Positions 1 through 7,421 of a stretch of 38,268 nt of DNA are shown one piece after another. Under the pieces are notes generated by a model that was not told where the DNA came from, searched no databases, and was given only the letters and a program-made list of their open reading frames with translations. A program made the translations under genes and the position numbers. The stretch comes from an uncultured Clostridia bacterium (GTDB lineage: Bacteria > Bacillota > Clostridia > Christensenellales > Borkfalkiaceae): contig CALWCO010000013.1 of NCBI GenBank assembly GCA_944376455.1, positions 1-38,268 of the forward strand, written 5' to 3'. Numbering within the stretch: the first letter of the stretch is position 1; every line of letters begins with the position of its first letter.

Positions 1-105
1 TTTTGCATTTCCGAACACCGCAAGATTTGTTCCAAGAAAATCTTATCAAGTGTTGCACTTAGTTTGACAATTCATCTTCAAATGAACAGAAAGTTTGAAT
101 TTTTC

Positions 106-134
106 TTGACGAACGGCAAAAAATAAATTAAAAT
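106..134 (+). promoter_or_regulatory. SigA-type promoter of mscL
   Basis: The -35 box TTGACG (106-111) and -10 box TAAAAT (129-134) are separated by 17 bp. Transcription would start near 141. An AGGAG ribosome binding site at 153-157 lies 6 nt before the mscL ATG, so the leader is short. Nothing else is recognisable in positions 1-105. Confidence 0.65.
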
Positions 135-163
135 ACAGATAATCGTAAAAACAGGAGAAATCA

Positions 164-763
164 ATGAAAGCATTCTTTGCCGAGTTCAAAAAATTCATTA
201 CCCGCGGGAACGTCGTGGATATGTCCGTAGGCGTCATCGTCGGCGGGGCGTTTACGGCGATCGTGACGGCGCTGACCGAAAATATTCTCCGTCCCCTCAT
301 CAATTGGGTCATTTTTCTGTTTGTAGGGGATACGGCGAGCGGCACGGTTTACACCTTGTTAAAGCCCGTGTACGATGCGGACGGTAATCTTCTGCTCGAT
401 TCTTCCATATATATCGACTGGGGGGCATTTCTCGGCGCCATTGTGAATTTTTTGCTTATAGCGCTCGTTTTGTTTATGATCGTGAGAATGCTCAATCGTC
501 TTGCTAAGGCGGGAGAAAGCGTGAAAGAGGGCGTCAAGTCGGGCATGGAGGCCGAAAGGAGAGAAAAGATCAAAAACTATATGGGGCAGGGCATGACCCG
601 TCGTGAAGCGGTCAAACGCGTGGAAGAAGAAATACGCGCCGAGGACGCCCGTCGCGCCGCGGCGGAAAAAGAAAAAGCCGCCGAGGAAAAGAGATTACAG
701 GAAGAGAAGCAAACGGCCAATACGCGTCTTTTGGAAGAAATACGCGATCTGTTGAAAAAATAA
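164..763 (+). CDS. mscL: Large-conductance mechanosensitive channel MscL
   Basis: Encodes a 199-residue MscL, the pentameric membrane pore that opens under high membrane tension to release solutes during osmotic downshock. The N-terminal amphipathic segment leads into the conserved stretch GNVVDMSVGVIVGGAF (residues 15-30), which is the MscL signature and start of TM1. TM2 is at about residues 86-110. The periplasm-side loop between them is ordinary in length. The C-terminal tail (about 115-199) is unusually long and very rich in Glu, Lys, Arg and Ala, and should form an extended coiled coil. The E. coli protein has 136 residues, so this tail is about 60 residues longer. The gene has its own promoter and terminator and is monocistronic. 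The identification is firm; the function of the long tail is unknown. Confidence 0.95.
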   Translation: MKAFFAEFKKFITRGNVVDMSVGVIVGGAFTAIVTALTENILRPLINWVIFLFVGDTASGTVYTLLKPVYDADGNLLLDSSIYIDWGAFLGAIVNFLLIALVLFMIVRMLNRLAKAGESVKEGVKSGMEAERREKIKNYMGQGMTRREAVKRVEEEIRAEDARRAAAEKEKAAEEKRLQEEKQTANTRLLEEIRDLLKK

Positions 764-775
764 ATTATTTTGTGC

Positions 776-810
776 AAAGCGGCGGACGTGCATCGCGCCC
801 GCCGCTTTTT
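776..810 (+). terminator. Rho-independent terminator after mscL
   Basis: A 10 bp stem (AAAGCGGCGG, 776-785, with CCGCCGCTTT, 799-808) closes a GC-rich loop and runs into five T residues. It starts 13 nt after the mscL stop codon. Confidence 0.85.
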
Positions 811-974
811 CGTGAAAGCAGTTCTTGTTTCCCGACGTTTTCCCGCCGTTCGAAAGAGGTTTTTTTGTCGTGAAGGGAAGGAAAAAGATTGACGAAAAAG
901 GCATTTTTTTCGGGCATGGTGTTCTTTCTTTTTTTCGAGAAAGGGAAAAAAAAGGGAAAATATCCGTCGGAGTC

Positions 975-1003
975 TTGCTTTTCCTTGACGGATGTGCTAC
1001 ACT
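975..1003 (+). promoter_or_regulatory. Predicted promoter of the 1187-2888 operon
   Basis: TTGCTT (975-980) and TACACT (998-1003) with a 17 bp spacer. Transcription would begin near 1010, leaving a leader of about 177 nt before the ATG at 1187. The leader is GC-rich; a possible hairpin pairs CGCCCG (about 1108) with CGGGCG (about 1130). I do not recognise a known riboswitch. The preceding stretch 811-974 holds no visible feature apart from A/T-rich homopolymer runs. Confidence 0.5.
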
Positions 1004-1186
1004 ATAGGCGTAAAAGCTCTTGCGGGGGAATGAGGACAAATGTCGCATCCGACGGCAGGTGGTTACCGCCGCGTCCGACGGGGCGGAAGTTCCTTCTCTC
1101 TGCGTCTCGCCCGCGCGTCGCGGACGGCCGGGCGGGATAACGCACCAGAGCGGAAGAGCGAAAAGATATAAAAGGAGGCGAAAAAA

Positions 1187-1690
1187 ATGGCAACGGACAG
1201 AGATCCGAAAGAACGCGCGAGGAAGAAGAAAAAATCTTCTTCGGGCGGTATTCTTGCAGGCATGGCGGCCGCCGCGGGCGCGGCGGGTGCGGCTGCGGCG
1301 GCAAAGGGCGGGAAACGCCGCGTGCTGGTGTTTATCCTTGCAGTGGTGCTCTTTGCGCTGGGGGCGGCAGGCGGCTTTTTCGGCCTGCAGGCATTGACCA
1401 AGGACGACGGTTTTTTCATGATCGGGCAGGATTTTGTGGAGCTTTCCATGTATACGCCGTATGAAGAACAGGGCGCAACGAGCGTCTTTTTCGGACGGGA
1501 AGGCGAGGTGCGGACGGCTTATTATTATCGCGAGGACATTTCCTATGATCCCGTCGCCGTCGAAAGCGTGGATACTTCCGTCAACGGTTTTTATTATGCG
1601 GTGTACACCAGCGACGCCTTGCCGTACCGCGGCGTAGAGCTGATACGGACGATCGAAGTGATGAGGGTGGAAGACGATGGGCAGAAGTAA
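1187..1690 (+). CDS. Single-pass membrane protein of unknown function
   Basis: A 167-residue protein that I cannot assign to a family. The first 20 residues are very basic (KERARKKKKSS). An Ala/Gly-rich low-complexity stretch (about 22-42) follows, then one hydrophobic segment at about residues 46-68, then a soluble C-terminal domain of about 95 residues. By the positive-inside rule the N-terminus is cytoplasmic and the C-terminal domain is outside. An AAGGAGG ribosome binding site precedes the ATG. The stop codon overlaps the start of the next gene by 14 bp, so the two are almost certainly co-translated. The downstream protein has the same topology (basic N-terminus, one TM, external domain), which suggests the two act together at the outer face of the membrane. 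Real gene: fairly sure. Function: unknown. Confidence 0.75.
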   Translation: MATDRDPKERARKKKKSSSGGILAGMAAAAGAAGAAAAAKGGKRRVLVFILAVVLFALGAAGGFFGLQALTKDDGFFMIGQDFVELSMYTPYEEQGATSVFFGREGEVRTAYYYREDISYDPVAVESVDTSVNGFYYAVYTSDALPYRGVELIRTIEVMRVEDDGQK

Positions 1691-2888
1691 GACGAATAAA
1701 AATAAAAGCATTTCTTTTGCGGCGGTGCTCGGATTGCTCGTATGCCTGATCTTGGGCGTTGCCTGCGGCGCGTTTTTCAGGATATGGCAAAATATTCCCG
1801 AAGGGTATTACATACCGGCCACCGAAAAATTCACGCCCGACGCCTCCCTCGGCGAAGGATATGACGTGCAGGAAATTTCCTCCTATGAGCTTTCCGTACA
1901 TTTTCCGGAGCTGGGGAATAAGTATACGGGGGACTGTACGCTGATCAAGGTCGGAGATACCGAAGTGCTCATTGATGCGGGGTCCAAGACGAGCAGTATC
2001 CCCGCCATACGGGAATATGTCGACCGTTTCTGCACGGACGGCGTTCTGGAATACGTCGTCGTGACGCACGCGCACGAGGATCACTATGCGGGCTTTGCCA
2101 CGAGCGAGAATACCGAAAGCCTGTTCGATATATATGAATGTGAAACGGTCATTACCTTTTCACAGATCACGTCGGGAAAAGAGAGCCAGAAAATGTATCA
2201 GAATTTCATGCGCGAGCTGGGGGAAGAGGAAGAAGCGGGCGCAACCGTGTATACCGCCGAAGAGTGTATGACGGGCGAAGGCGGTGCGAGCGATCGGTTC
2301 GATCTCGGCAGCGGCGTGGAATTGCAGATTCTGGACAGTTACTACTATTATAACCGCGCGTCGAGCGAGAACGATCATTCGGTTTGTGTCATGATCAACC
2401 AGGGGACGGGCGCGTCTGCCAAGCATTATCTCTTTACGGGCGACCTTGAAGAGGACGGAGAGGAATACCTCGTGCAGATGAACGATCCGCCCAAGGTCGA
2501 ACTGTACAAGGCGGGACACCACGGCTCCAAAACTTCCTCGTCGGACGCTCTCCTCGACGTTATCGATCCCAATATTGTCTGCGTGTGCTGTTGCACGGGC
2601 AGTTCGGAGTACACCAAGACCAACGCCAACCAGTTTCCCACGCAGGAATTCATCGACCGCATTGCGCCGCATACCGATGAGGTCTATGCCACCAGCCTGT
2701 GCGTGGATTATGCGGAGGGGAAATTCGGGTCGTTGAACGGCAACATTGCCGTTTGCGCCAATGCCGCGGATGCGCGCGCCACGGTCTATGCATCCGACAA
2801 CACCACCTTGCTCAAAGACACCGAATGGTTCAAACAGAACCGCACCATGCCCGAGGAATGGGAGAAAGAGCAAGTAGCGGCGGCGTGA
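1677..2888 (+). CDS. Membrane-anchored MBL-fold hydrolase, ComEC/Rec2 C-terminal type
   Basis: A 403-residue metallo-beta-lactamase-fold protein. Residues 1-11 are basic, residues 12-36 form one membrane segment (signal anchor), and the hydrolase domain follows, so the active site should face outside the cell. The metal-binding motif is intact: H131-A-H133-E-D135-H136. Downstream are FTGDLEEDGEEYL (the second metal Asp) and YKAGHHGSKTSSS, which is typical of the ComEC C-terminal hydrolase and its stand-alone relatives. Such proteins hydrolyse phosphodiester-type bonds; the substrate here cannot be read from sequence. The ATG overlaps the end of the preceding membrane-protein gene. A short hairpin follows the stop. 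Family assignment is strong; a nuclease role is inference. Confidence 0.88.
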   Translation: MGRSKTNKNKSISFAAVLGLLVCLILGVACGAFFRIWQNIPEGYYIPATEKFTPDASLGEGYDVQEISSYELSVHFPELGNKYTGDCTLIKVGDTEVLIDAGSKTSSIPAIREYVDRFCTDGVLEYVVVTHAHEDHYAGFATSENTESLFDIYECETVITFSQITSGKESQKMYQNFMRELGEEEEAGATVYTAEECMTGEGGASDRFDLGSGVELQILDSYYYYNRASSENDHSVCVMINQGTGASAKHYLFTGDLEEDGEEYLVQMNDPPKVELYKAGHHGSKTSSSDALLDVIDPNIVCVCCCTGSSEYTKTNANQFPTQEFIDRIAPHTDEVYATSLCVDYAEGKFGSLNGNIAVCANAADARATVYASDNTTLLKDTEWFKQNRTMPEEWEKEQVAAA

Positions 2889-2947
2889 AAGATTTTTTTC
2901 TTTTGCTTGCCGCGTGCGGCGTCAGGATATGAAAAATTTTCGGATGA

Positions 2948-2973
2948 ATACGGACGAATGATTTCGTCCGTAT
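2948..2973 (+). terminator. Probable terminator after the 1187-2888 operon
   Basis: A perfect 11 bp stem (ATACGGACGAA, 2948-2958, and TTCGTCCGTAT, 2963-2973) with a TGAT loop. The following sequence is CTTTCGTTTATG, a weak T tract, so termination efficiency is uncertain. The remaining sequence to 3047 is A/T-rich. Confidence 0.6.
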
Positions 2974-3047
2974 CTTTCGTTTATGCTTTCTTTGATTGTT
3001 CACAAAGTAAACTTTTAACAAAAAATGAAAATATTTTTAAAAAAGTA

Positions 3048-3076
3048 TTGCTATTTTATTTGAAATGTTGTATAAT
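3048..3076 (+). promoter_or_regulatory. SigA-type promoter of the lipoprotein gene
   Basis: TTGCTA (3048-3053) and a consensus TATAAT (3071-3076) spaced by 17 bp, in an A/T-rich region. Start of transcription near 3083. The ribosome binding site AAAGGAG at about 3099-3105 precedes the ATG at 3111. Confidence 0.75.
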
Positions 3077-3110
3077 GAAAATATAAATTCTTAAATCAAA
3101 GGAGTTTTGT

Positions 3111-3707
3111 ATGAAAAAAGTAAGAATTTTACTGAGTGCAATCGTGATCGGCGCGTTGCTTTTCGCGTTGACGGCCTGCGGCGGTGCAAAGGGTGCGCTG
3201 TCTTCCTTTGTCAGTGCGGCAAAGAGACTTGATTTCGATAAAGCCTCCGAATATTGTATGGACGGAAGTCTGCTGAAAGAAAGCGGCGATATGACGGAAG
3301 CGGCCGCGTCGCTTTCCGTTTATATTGATGCAACGACCGAAGATCTGACGGATTTCTATGAAGATATGATGAAGGATTGCTTGCGGGAATTCAAATATTC
3401 CGTCGATTCTTCCACTGAGAGCGAAGACGGAAAAGAAATTACGTTGGAAATTACATACAGCAATATCAATGTTATGGAATTGATGACGAAATATGGCGTG
3501 TCGTTGGGCCTGGAAGTCGTTTCCGGCGGAAAGGTATCTTTGGAAACGGCAAAGACCAAGTTCGATGCCGAACTGAAGACGGCAAAGTCGGCGGAAAAGA
3601 AGGAAAACACGGTAAGCATCAAGGTCGTTCAGGACGAAGAGGAAAATTGGAAACTGGAGTCCGGTACCGTCGTTTTGGCGTTGATGATGCTCGGCGGTGC
3701 GGCTTGA
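3111..3707 (+). CDS. Predicted lipoprotein of unknown function
   Basis: A 198-residue secreted lipoprotein. The signal peptide is basic (MKKVR) followed by a hydrophobic core, ending in the lipobox LTAC at residues 20-23. Signal peptidase II would cut before Cys23, which is then lipidated and anchors the protein to the outer leaflet. The mature part has repeated Ser/Thr/Glu/Asp-rich segments and alternating hydrophobic residues. This resembles the small NTF2/DUF4878-like lipoproteins common in Clostridia, but I cannot confirm the family. The gene has its own promoter and a strong terminator, so it is monocistronic. Lipoprotein: confident. Role: unknown. Confidence 0.85.
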   Translation: MKKVRILLSAIVIGALLFALTACGGAKGALSSFVSAAKRLDFDKASEYCMDGSLLKESGDMTEAAASLSVYIDATTEDLTDFYEDMMKDCLREFKYSVDSSTESEDGKEITLEITYSNINVMELMTKYGVSLGLEVVSGGKVSLETAKTKFDAELKTAKSAEKKENTVSIKVVQDEEENWKLESGTVVLALMMLGGAA

Positions 3708-3740
3708 TGGTATGTATGATCGAATAAGGGCATGAATCCG

Positions 3741-3780
3741 AAAAACTCTTCTCCCGATTGTTCGGGAGAAGAGTTTTTTT
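3741..3780. terminator. Strong terminator, symmetric on both strands
   Basis: A 12 bp GC-containing core stem (CTCTTCTCCCGA with TCGGGAGAAGAG) around the loop TTGT (3758-3761), flanked by A5 on the left and T8 on the right. It ends the lipoprotein transcript and could also stop transcription on the minus strand. Confidence 0.9.
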
Positions 3781-3819
3781 TCGTTTTTAAGGATTTTTTC
3801 AATCGTTCATGGTCTGTTT

Positions 3820-3850
3820 TTGATTGCCTTTTCATCGGCTTTGTGATAAT
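3820..3850 (+). promoter_or_regulatory. Predicted extended -10 promoter of the FNT channel gene
   Basis: TTGATT (3820-3825) and GATAAT (3845-3850) with a long 19 bp spacer, compensated by an extended -10 TG at 3842-3843. Transcription would start near 3857, only about 5 nt before the ATG at 3862, and no ribosome binding site is present. Confidence 0.45.
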
Positions 3851-3861
3851 ATTATGCCGTT

Positions 3862-4695
3862 ATGAGTAAAAAAGAAGTTGTAGCTTTTATTGCCAAAGCC
3901 TGTTTTGCGGGCGTGGCGATCGGGTTCGGCGCCGTTGCGTCCTTGCTCGCAAATTCCCTGCTCGCCGGGTTGGCGGGAAAACTGGTCGGCGGCTGTCTTT
4001 TCACCGTGGGCATGTTCATCATCATTTCTTACGATATGCGGCTTTTTACGGGCATGGTGGCTTCCGTTCCCGATCTCGGGGCAAAAAATTTATGGCGTCT
4101 GCCGCTGTGCTTTTTCTGTAACGCCGTCGGCATCGGCGTTGTGGCCGTTCTGGCCAGATTTTCCTTTTCGGGCGACGCGCTTGCGGCGCAGGCGGCCTCG
4201 TTGATGCAGTCGAAACTGAATGACGATCTCTGGTATGTAAAGGATTTTTGTTCGGCCGTTCTTTGCGGCGTGCTCATCACGTTTTCCGTCCGCTCGGTAC
4301 AAGCCGCGCCCCGCAAGGGACTCAATCCGACGTTGGGGGTCGTTTTTCCCATTGCCGTGTTTGCCTTTTGCGGATTCGATCATTCCGTGGCGAATATGCT
4401 CTACTTTTACTATCTGGGCGATATTTCCTGGAAGATTGTGGGCTATATTCTGATCACCGTGATCGGTAATTTCTTGGGCGGCGGATTCTTCCCGTTTGCC
4501 GTCTGGGTGGTGCGTCGGCAACGGGCGTTGCAGGGCGATGGCGCCGCGGAAAAAGTTGCGAATGCCGCGAATGCCGCAACGGATACTCCAAAGGATGAAG
4601 AGGATTCGGACAAAGACGGAAAACACGCGGGCATGTCCGAGAAATCCCGTACGGCTCAACCGTTCGGCTCGTCCGATCTGGCTATAAAGTCTTGA
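3862..4695 (+). CDS. Formate/nitrite transporter (FNT) family channel
   Basis: A 277-residue integral membrane protein of the FNT family, pentameric channels for small monovalent anions such as formate, nitrite or hydrosulfide. About six hydrophobic segments occupy residues 7-225. Recognisable family features are LFTGM after TM2, the GLNPTLG segment, CGFDHSVANM (the conserved H-x2-N-M element near the central pore) and the final GNFLGGGFF helix. Substrate cannot be decided from sequence. Residues 226-277 form a charged, Asp/Lys/Ala-rich cytoplasmic tail that most family members lack. The ATG has no ribosome binding site and lies just after a predicted promoter, so the mRNA may be nearly leaderless. 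The 3' end overlaps the convergent deacetylase gene by 14 bp. Confidence 0.9.
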   Translation: MSKKEVVAFIAKACFAGVAIGFGAVASLLANSLLAGLAGKLVGGCLFTVGMFIIISYDMRLFTGMVASVPDLGAKNLWRLPLCFFCNAVGIGVVAVLARFSFSGDALAAQAASLMQSKLNDDLWYVKDFCSAVLCGVLITFSVRSVQAAPRKGLNPTLGVVFPIAVFAFCGFDHSVANMLYFYYLGDISWKIVGYILITVIGNFLGGGFFPFAVWVVRRQRALQGDGAAEKVANAANAATDTPKDEEDSDKDGKHAGMSEKSRTAQPFGSSDLAIKS

Positions 4696-5368
4696 ATACA
4701 TATCCTTTTTGTTTATAATAACGGACAATCATTTTCAACGCTTCGGCGGTGTTTTTCCGATGTGCGGAATCGTGCAGAAGCATGACGATGTGATTGCGGT
4801 CGGCGGGCGTATCGATTGCCGCGCGAAAGAGATCTTCGGCTGTCGCGCCCGGCAGTTCGGCGTCGCGGCAGCTTGCGTTCCAGTCCACATAGCGGTACCC
4901 CGCGTCGCGTACACAGGTCAATAATTCTTCCCGCAGGGAATAGCTCCCGCCGGGAAAGCGGTATAAATCGGTTTCCAAGCCCAAAATGCTCTCCAGAACG
5001 GCAGAGCATTTTTTAATGTCTTGAAGCAAAGCGGCGGGGGAAGCATAGATTTTGGCATACTCGTGCGAATAGGAATGGATGCCGATGGCATGGCCGTTCT
5101 GATAGATCCGTTCGATGAGCGCGGGACGCAGTTCGGCCTGGCGGCCGATGATGAAAAAGGTCGCCTGTACGTTTTCTTCTTTCAGCGTATCCAAAATGAA
5201 CGGGGTCGTCGAATCGGACGGTCCGTCGTCAAACGTAAGGCAGATACTTTTCTGCTCTTGTGCAAAGGCAAAAGCGGGCTTGTGCTCGGGCTGGAAATGC
5301 TCATAGCAGAACAGGATGACGATGGTCAGAAACATACAGAATCCGACGCGCAACAGTTTTCGTTTCAT
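4682..5368 (-). CDS. Polysaccharide deacetylase (NodB/PdaA-like), membrane-anchored
   Basis: A 228-residue enzyme of carbohydrate esterase family 4, which removes N- or O-acetyl groups from cell-wall sugars. A basic start and one hydrophobic segment (about residues 6-22) anchor or export it. The NodB motifs are clear: TFDDGPSD with D47 (general base) and D48 (metal), H98-x3-H102 in HSYSH (metal ligands), RFPGGS (motif 3) and LLHDS (motif 5). The ATG at 5368 was chosen over the in-frame start at 5503 because the hydrophobic segment begins there and the upstream part is charged and unlike a signal. The stop codon is TAG, the only gene end in this window that uses it. It ends inside the convergent FNT gene. 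Acetylated peptidoglycan is the likely substrate (inference). Confidence 0.9.
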   Translation of the reverse strand: MKRKLLRVGFCMFLTIVILFCYEHFQPEHKPAFAFAQEQKSICLTFDDGPSDSTTPFILDTLKEENVQATFFIIGRQAELRPALIERIYQNGHAIGIHSYSHEYAKIYASPAALLQDIKKCSAVLESILGLETDLYRFPGGSYSLREELLTCVRDAGYRYVDWNASCRDAELPGATAEDLFRAAIDTPADRNHIVMLLHDSAHRKNTAEALKMIVRYYKQKGYVFKTL

Positions 5369-5451
5369 ATTTTTAGTTTGCCCTCTTTCCCGCGTGTTAT
5401 GCCGCCGATTCTTTTCTGTTTGAATGTTTTTCGGACGGTAAGGAAAAGAGG

Positions 5452-5540
5452 CGTTGCCGCGCGGCAACGGCACGCTTTTGGCAGGCGGGGCATACAATGT
5501 CAATAAGGCTCACTTTTCACATAGGAGGATCTTATTGACA
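5452..5540 (+). promoter_or_regulatory. Palindromic leader region of the ZIP transporter gene
   Basis: Two inverted repeats precede the ribosome binding site. One is a perfect 18 bp palindrome at 5452-5469 (CGTTGCCGC/GCGGCAACG). The other is a perfect 10 bp inverted repeat, TGTCAATAAG (5498-5507) and CTTATTGACA (5531-5540), whose 23 nt loop contains the AGGAGG ribosome binding site (about 5523-5528). Folding would place the binding site in the loop and the start codon at the base of the stem. It could be an operator or an RNA control element; neither is proven. Confidence 0.4.
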
Positions 5541-5541
5541 A

Positions 5542-6315
5542 ATGGAGTGGTTTACAGGGCTGGACAGCGTATGGCAGGCGTTGCTGGCGTCCCTTTTTAC
5601 CTGCCTGATGACGGCGCTCGGCGCAAGTCTGGTGTTTTTTTCGAAAAAAATAAACGAGAAATTTCTGACGGGCATGATCGGCGGCGCGGCGGGCATCATG
5701 ATTGCCGCAAGTTTCTTTTCCCTGCTGTTACCCGCCATCGAATATGAGAGCGCGCTTCCGTCCTGGCTGGTCGTGACCGTCGGTTTTTTGCTGGGCGGGG
5801 GGTTCATCGTCTGCGGCGATGTCGTGCTTTCCGGGGTCAAAAAAACCAAATCGGCGGCAGGACACAAGAGTGCGCTTTTGTATACGGCGGTCACTTTACA
5901 TAATATTCCCGAAGGCATGGCGGTAGGGGTGGCCTTTGCGTCCGCGGCGGCGGGCGAGGGCGCGCTCGCCGTCGCCGCGGCCATGCTCGCCGTGGGCATC
6001 GGCATTCAGAATTTCCCCGAGGGGGCGTGTGTTGCCTATCCGTTGAAGGCGCAGGGTTTTTCCACGGGGAAGGCATTCTTTTTATCCGTTCTTTCGGGCA
6101 TGGTGGAAGTGGTCGCGGCGGTATTCGGCGCATTGGCGGCCGAAAAAGCGGCGGGACTAATGCCCTGGACGCTCTCCTTTTCGGCCGGCGCGATGATCGC
6201 CGTCGTGTGTTCCGAACTTATTCCCGATTGCTTTGAAAAACATAAAATCGTGGCTTCGGCGGGCGTGGTGCTCGGCTTTGCGCTGATGATGATATTGGAC
6301 CTTGCGCTCGGCTGA
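5542..6315 (+). CDS. ZIP family divalent metal transporter (ZupT-like)
   Basis: A 257-residue polytopic membrane protein of the ZIP family, which imports zinc or related divalent cations. About eight hydrophobic segments are visible. The two metal-site helices carry the signature motifs H120-NIPEG (residues 120-125, TM4) and QNFPEG (about residues 155-160, TM5). In classical ZIPs the second motif starts with His-x3-Glu; here it is Gln-Asn-Phe-Pro-Glu as in many bacterial ZupT-like proteins. The start is fixed by an in-frame TGA at 5536-5538. The AGGAGG lies 13 nt upstream, slightly far, and sits in the loop of an inverted repeat. Substrate could be Zn, Fe or Mn. The next gene begins very close downstream. 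Confidence 0.92.
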   Translation: MEWFTGLDSVWQALLASLFTCLMTALGASLVFFSKKINEKFLTGMIGGAAGIMIAASFFSLLLPAIEYESALPSWLVVTVGFLLGGGFIVCGDVVLSGVKKTKSAAGHKSALLYTAVTLHNIPEGMAVGVAFASAAAGEGALAVAAAMLAVGIGIQNFPEGACVAYPLKAQGFSTGKAFFLSVLSGMVEVVAAVFGALAAEKAAGLMPWTLSFSAGAMIAVVCSELIPDCFEKHKIVASAGVVLGFALMMILDLALG

Positions 6316-6397
6316 ACGGCTTTCGTCTTTGAAAATCAAAAGAGGAAAAATACGGCAGCGGCGCATAATTTTTCTTGCGGGTGCAGATACTGTCGGC

Positions 6398-7366
6398 ATG
6401 GAAAAGAATCAGACGGAAAAGAATCGGATGCAAAGATCCGACGCAGAGGAAGAGGCGGCGGACAACGTCGCGGAAACGGCAAGGTCGGAAGAACGTTCTT
6501 CCGTGCAAAACAGCGGTAAGGGCGGAAAGAAGGAAAAGGGCAAGGACCGCCGTGCGGACGCCGTCTCCGGCGGCGTCCGCCCCGTGGCGGTTGTCGTCGG
6601 CGCATCGTCGGGCATCGGCGCGGAGGTCGCATCGATGTTGGTGCTCAAGGGCTATTGCGTCGTCAATGTTTCCCGTCGCGTGTCTGAAAACGAGCGGGTG
6701 AAAAATATCCTGGCGGATATTGCGCAGGGCGAAGAGTTGGAACGGGCTCTGCAGACGGTCGGAGCGGAACACGGCTCGATTTCCCTGCTCGTGTATTCCG
6801 CCGGCTGTTCTCTCGCCGCGCCTTTGGAAACGGCCGGAGAGACGGATATACGTTATCTCTTTGAAGTCAATTATTTCGGCGCGGTCCGCGCCGTGCGAAG
6901 CGTCTTGCCGTACATGAAGAAACGGGGCGGCAGGATTGTCCTCGTCGGGTCGCTCGCCGGGACCTTTCCCATTCCGTTTGACGGGTTCTATTCTTCCTCC
7001 AAGGCTGCGCTGGATTTACTGGCGAAAAGCACCCGCACCGAGTTGCGGCGGTACAACATCGCGCTGAGCGTTGCGGAGCCGGGCGGAACGTCCACATCGT
7101 TCACTTTCAAACGAAAAATCTATTCCGACGAAGAAAACGGGGAATACGCCAAAAGCGTGCATAAGGCTGTGGCGGCACTCGGCAACATCGAACAGGGCGG
7201 CACAGATCCGCGCGCCGTCGCCGAATCGATCGTCGCGCAGACGGTCAAGGCGAGCCCTGCGATCACGTTTACCGCAGGTTGGAAAAACAAGGTTTATCGT
7301 ATCATGGAACGCCTGTTGCCCGAGAAATGGACGGAATATTGGAACAATAAGAAATACAATCAATGA
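6398..7366 (+). CDS. Short-chain dehydrogenase/reductase with charged N-terminal extension
   Basis: From the ATG at 6398 this is a 322-residue Rossmann-fold oxidoreductase of the SDR family. The cofactor motif is G68-ASSGIG-74, the structural NAG is YSAG (about 133-136), the catalytic Ser is S185 in VGSLAG and the catalytic pair is Y198-x3-K202. Residues 1-60 are very rich in Glu, Lys, Arg and Ser, look disordered and are not part of the SDR fold. After the active site comes ALSVAEPGGTSTSF, the usual PG region. The start is uncertain: none of the candidate starts (TTG 6302, ATG 6398, ATG 6428) has a good ribosome binding site, and AAGAGG at 6339-6344 has no normal start at the right distance. 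Substrate is unknown; the local pattern resembles classical SDRs that act on lipids or sugars. Confidence 0.85.
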   Translation: MEKNQTEKNRMQRSDAEEEAADNVAETARSEERSSVQNSGKGGKKEKGKDRRADAVSGGVRPVAVVVGASSGIGAEVASMLVLKGYCVVNVSRRVSENERVKNILADIAQGEELERALQTVGAEHGSISLLVYSAGCSLAAPLETAGETDIRYLFEVNYFGAVRAVRSVLPYMKKRGGRIVLVGSLAGTFPIPFDGFYSSSKAALDLLAKSTRTELRRYNIALSVAEPGGTSTSFTFKRKIYSDEENGEYAKSVHKAVAALGNIEQGGTDPRAVAESIVAQTVKASPAITFTAGWKNKVYRIMERLLPEKWTEYWNNKKYNQ

Positions 7367-7386
7367 AAGTTGCCGTAAAAAAACGG

Positions 7387-7415
7387 TTGACAAGCGGGGA
7401 CAAATTGCCTATAAT
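7387..7415 (+). promoter_or_regulatory. Consensus SigA promoter of pheST
   Basis: An exact TTGACA (7387-7392) and an exact TATAAT (7410-7415) with a 17 bp spacer. This is the best promoter in the window. Transcription begins near 7422, directly at the start of the T-box leader. Confidence 0.92.
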
Positions 7416-7421
7416 AGAGGA

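Noticed and set aside
1010-1186. A riboswitch in the 177 nt leader of the 1187-2888 operon
   Set aside because: No conserved core of a known riboswitch class could be matched by eye; only generic GC-rich hairpins are visible.
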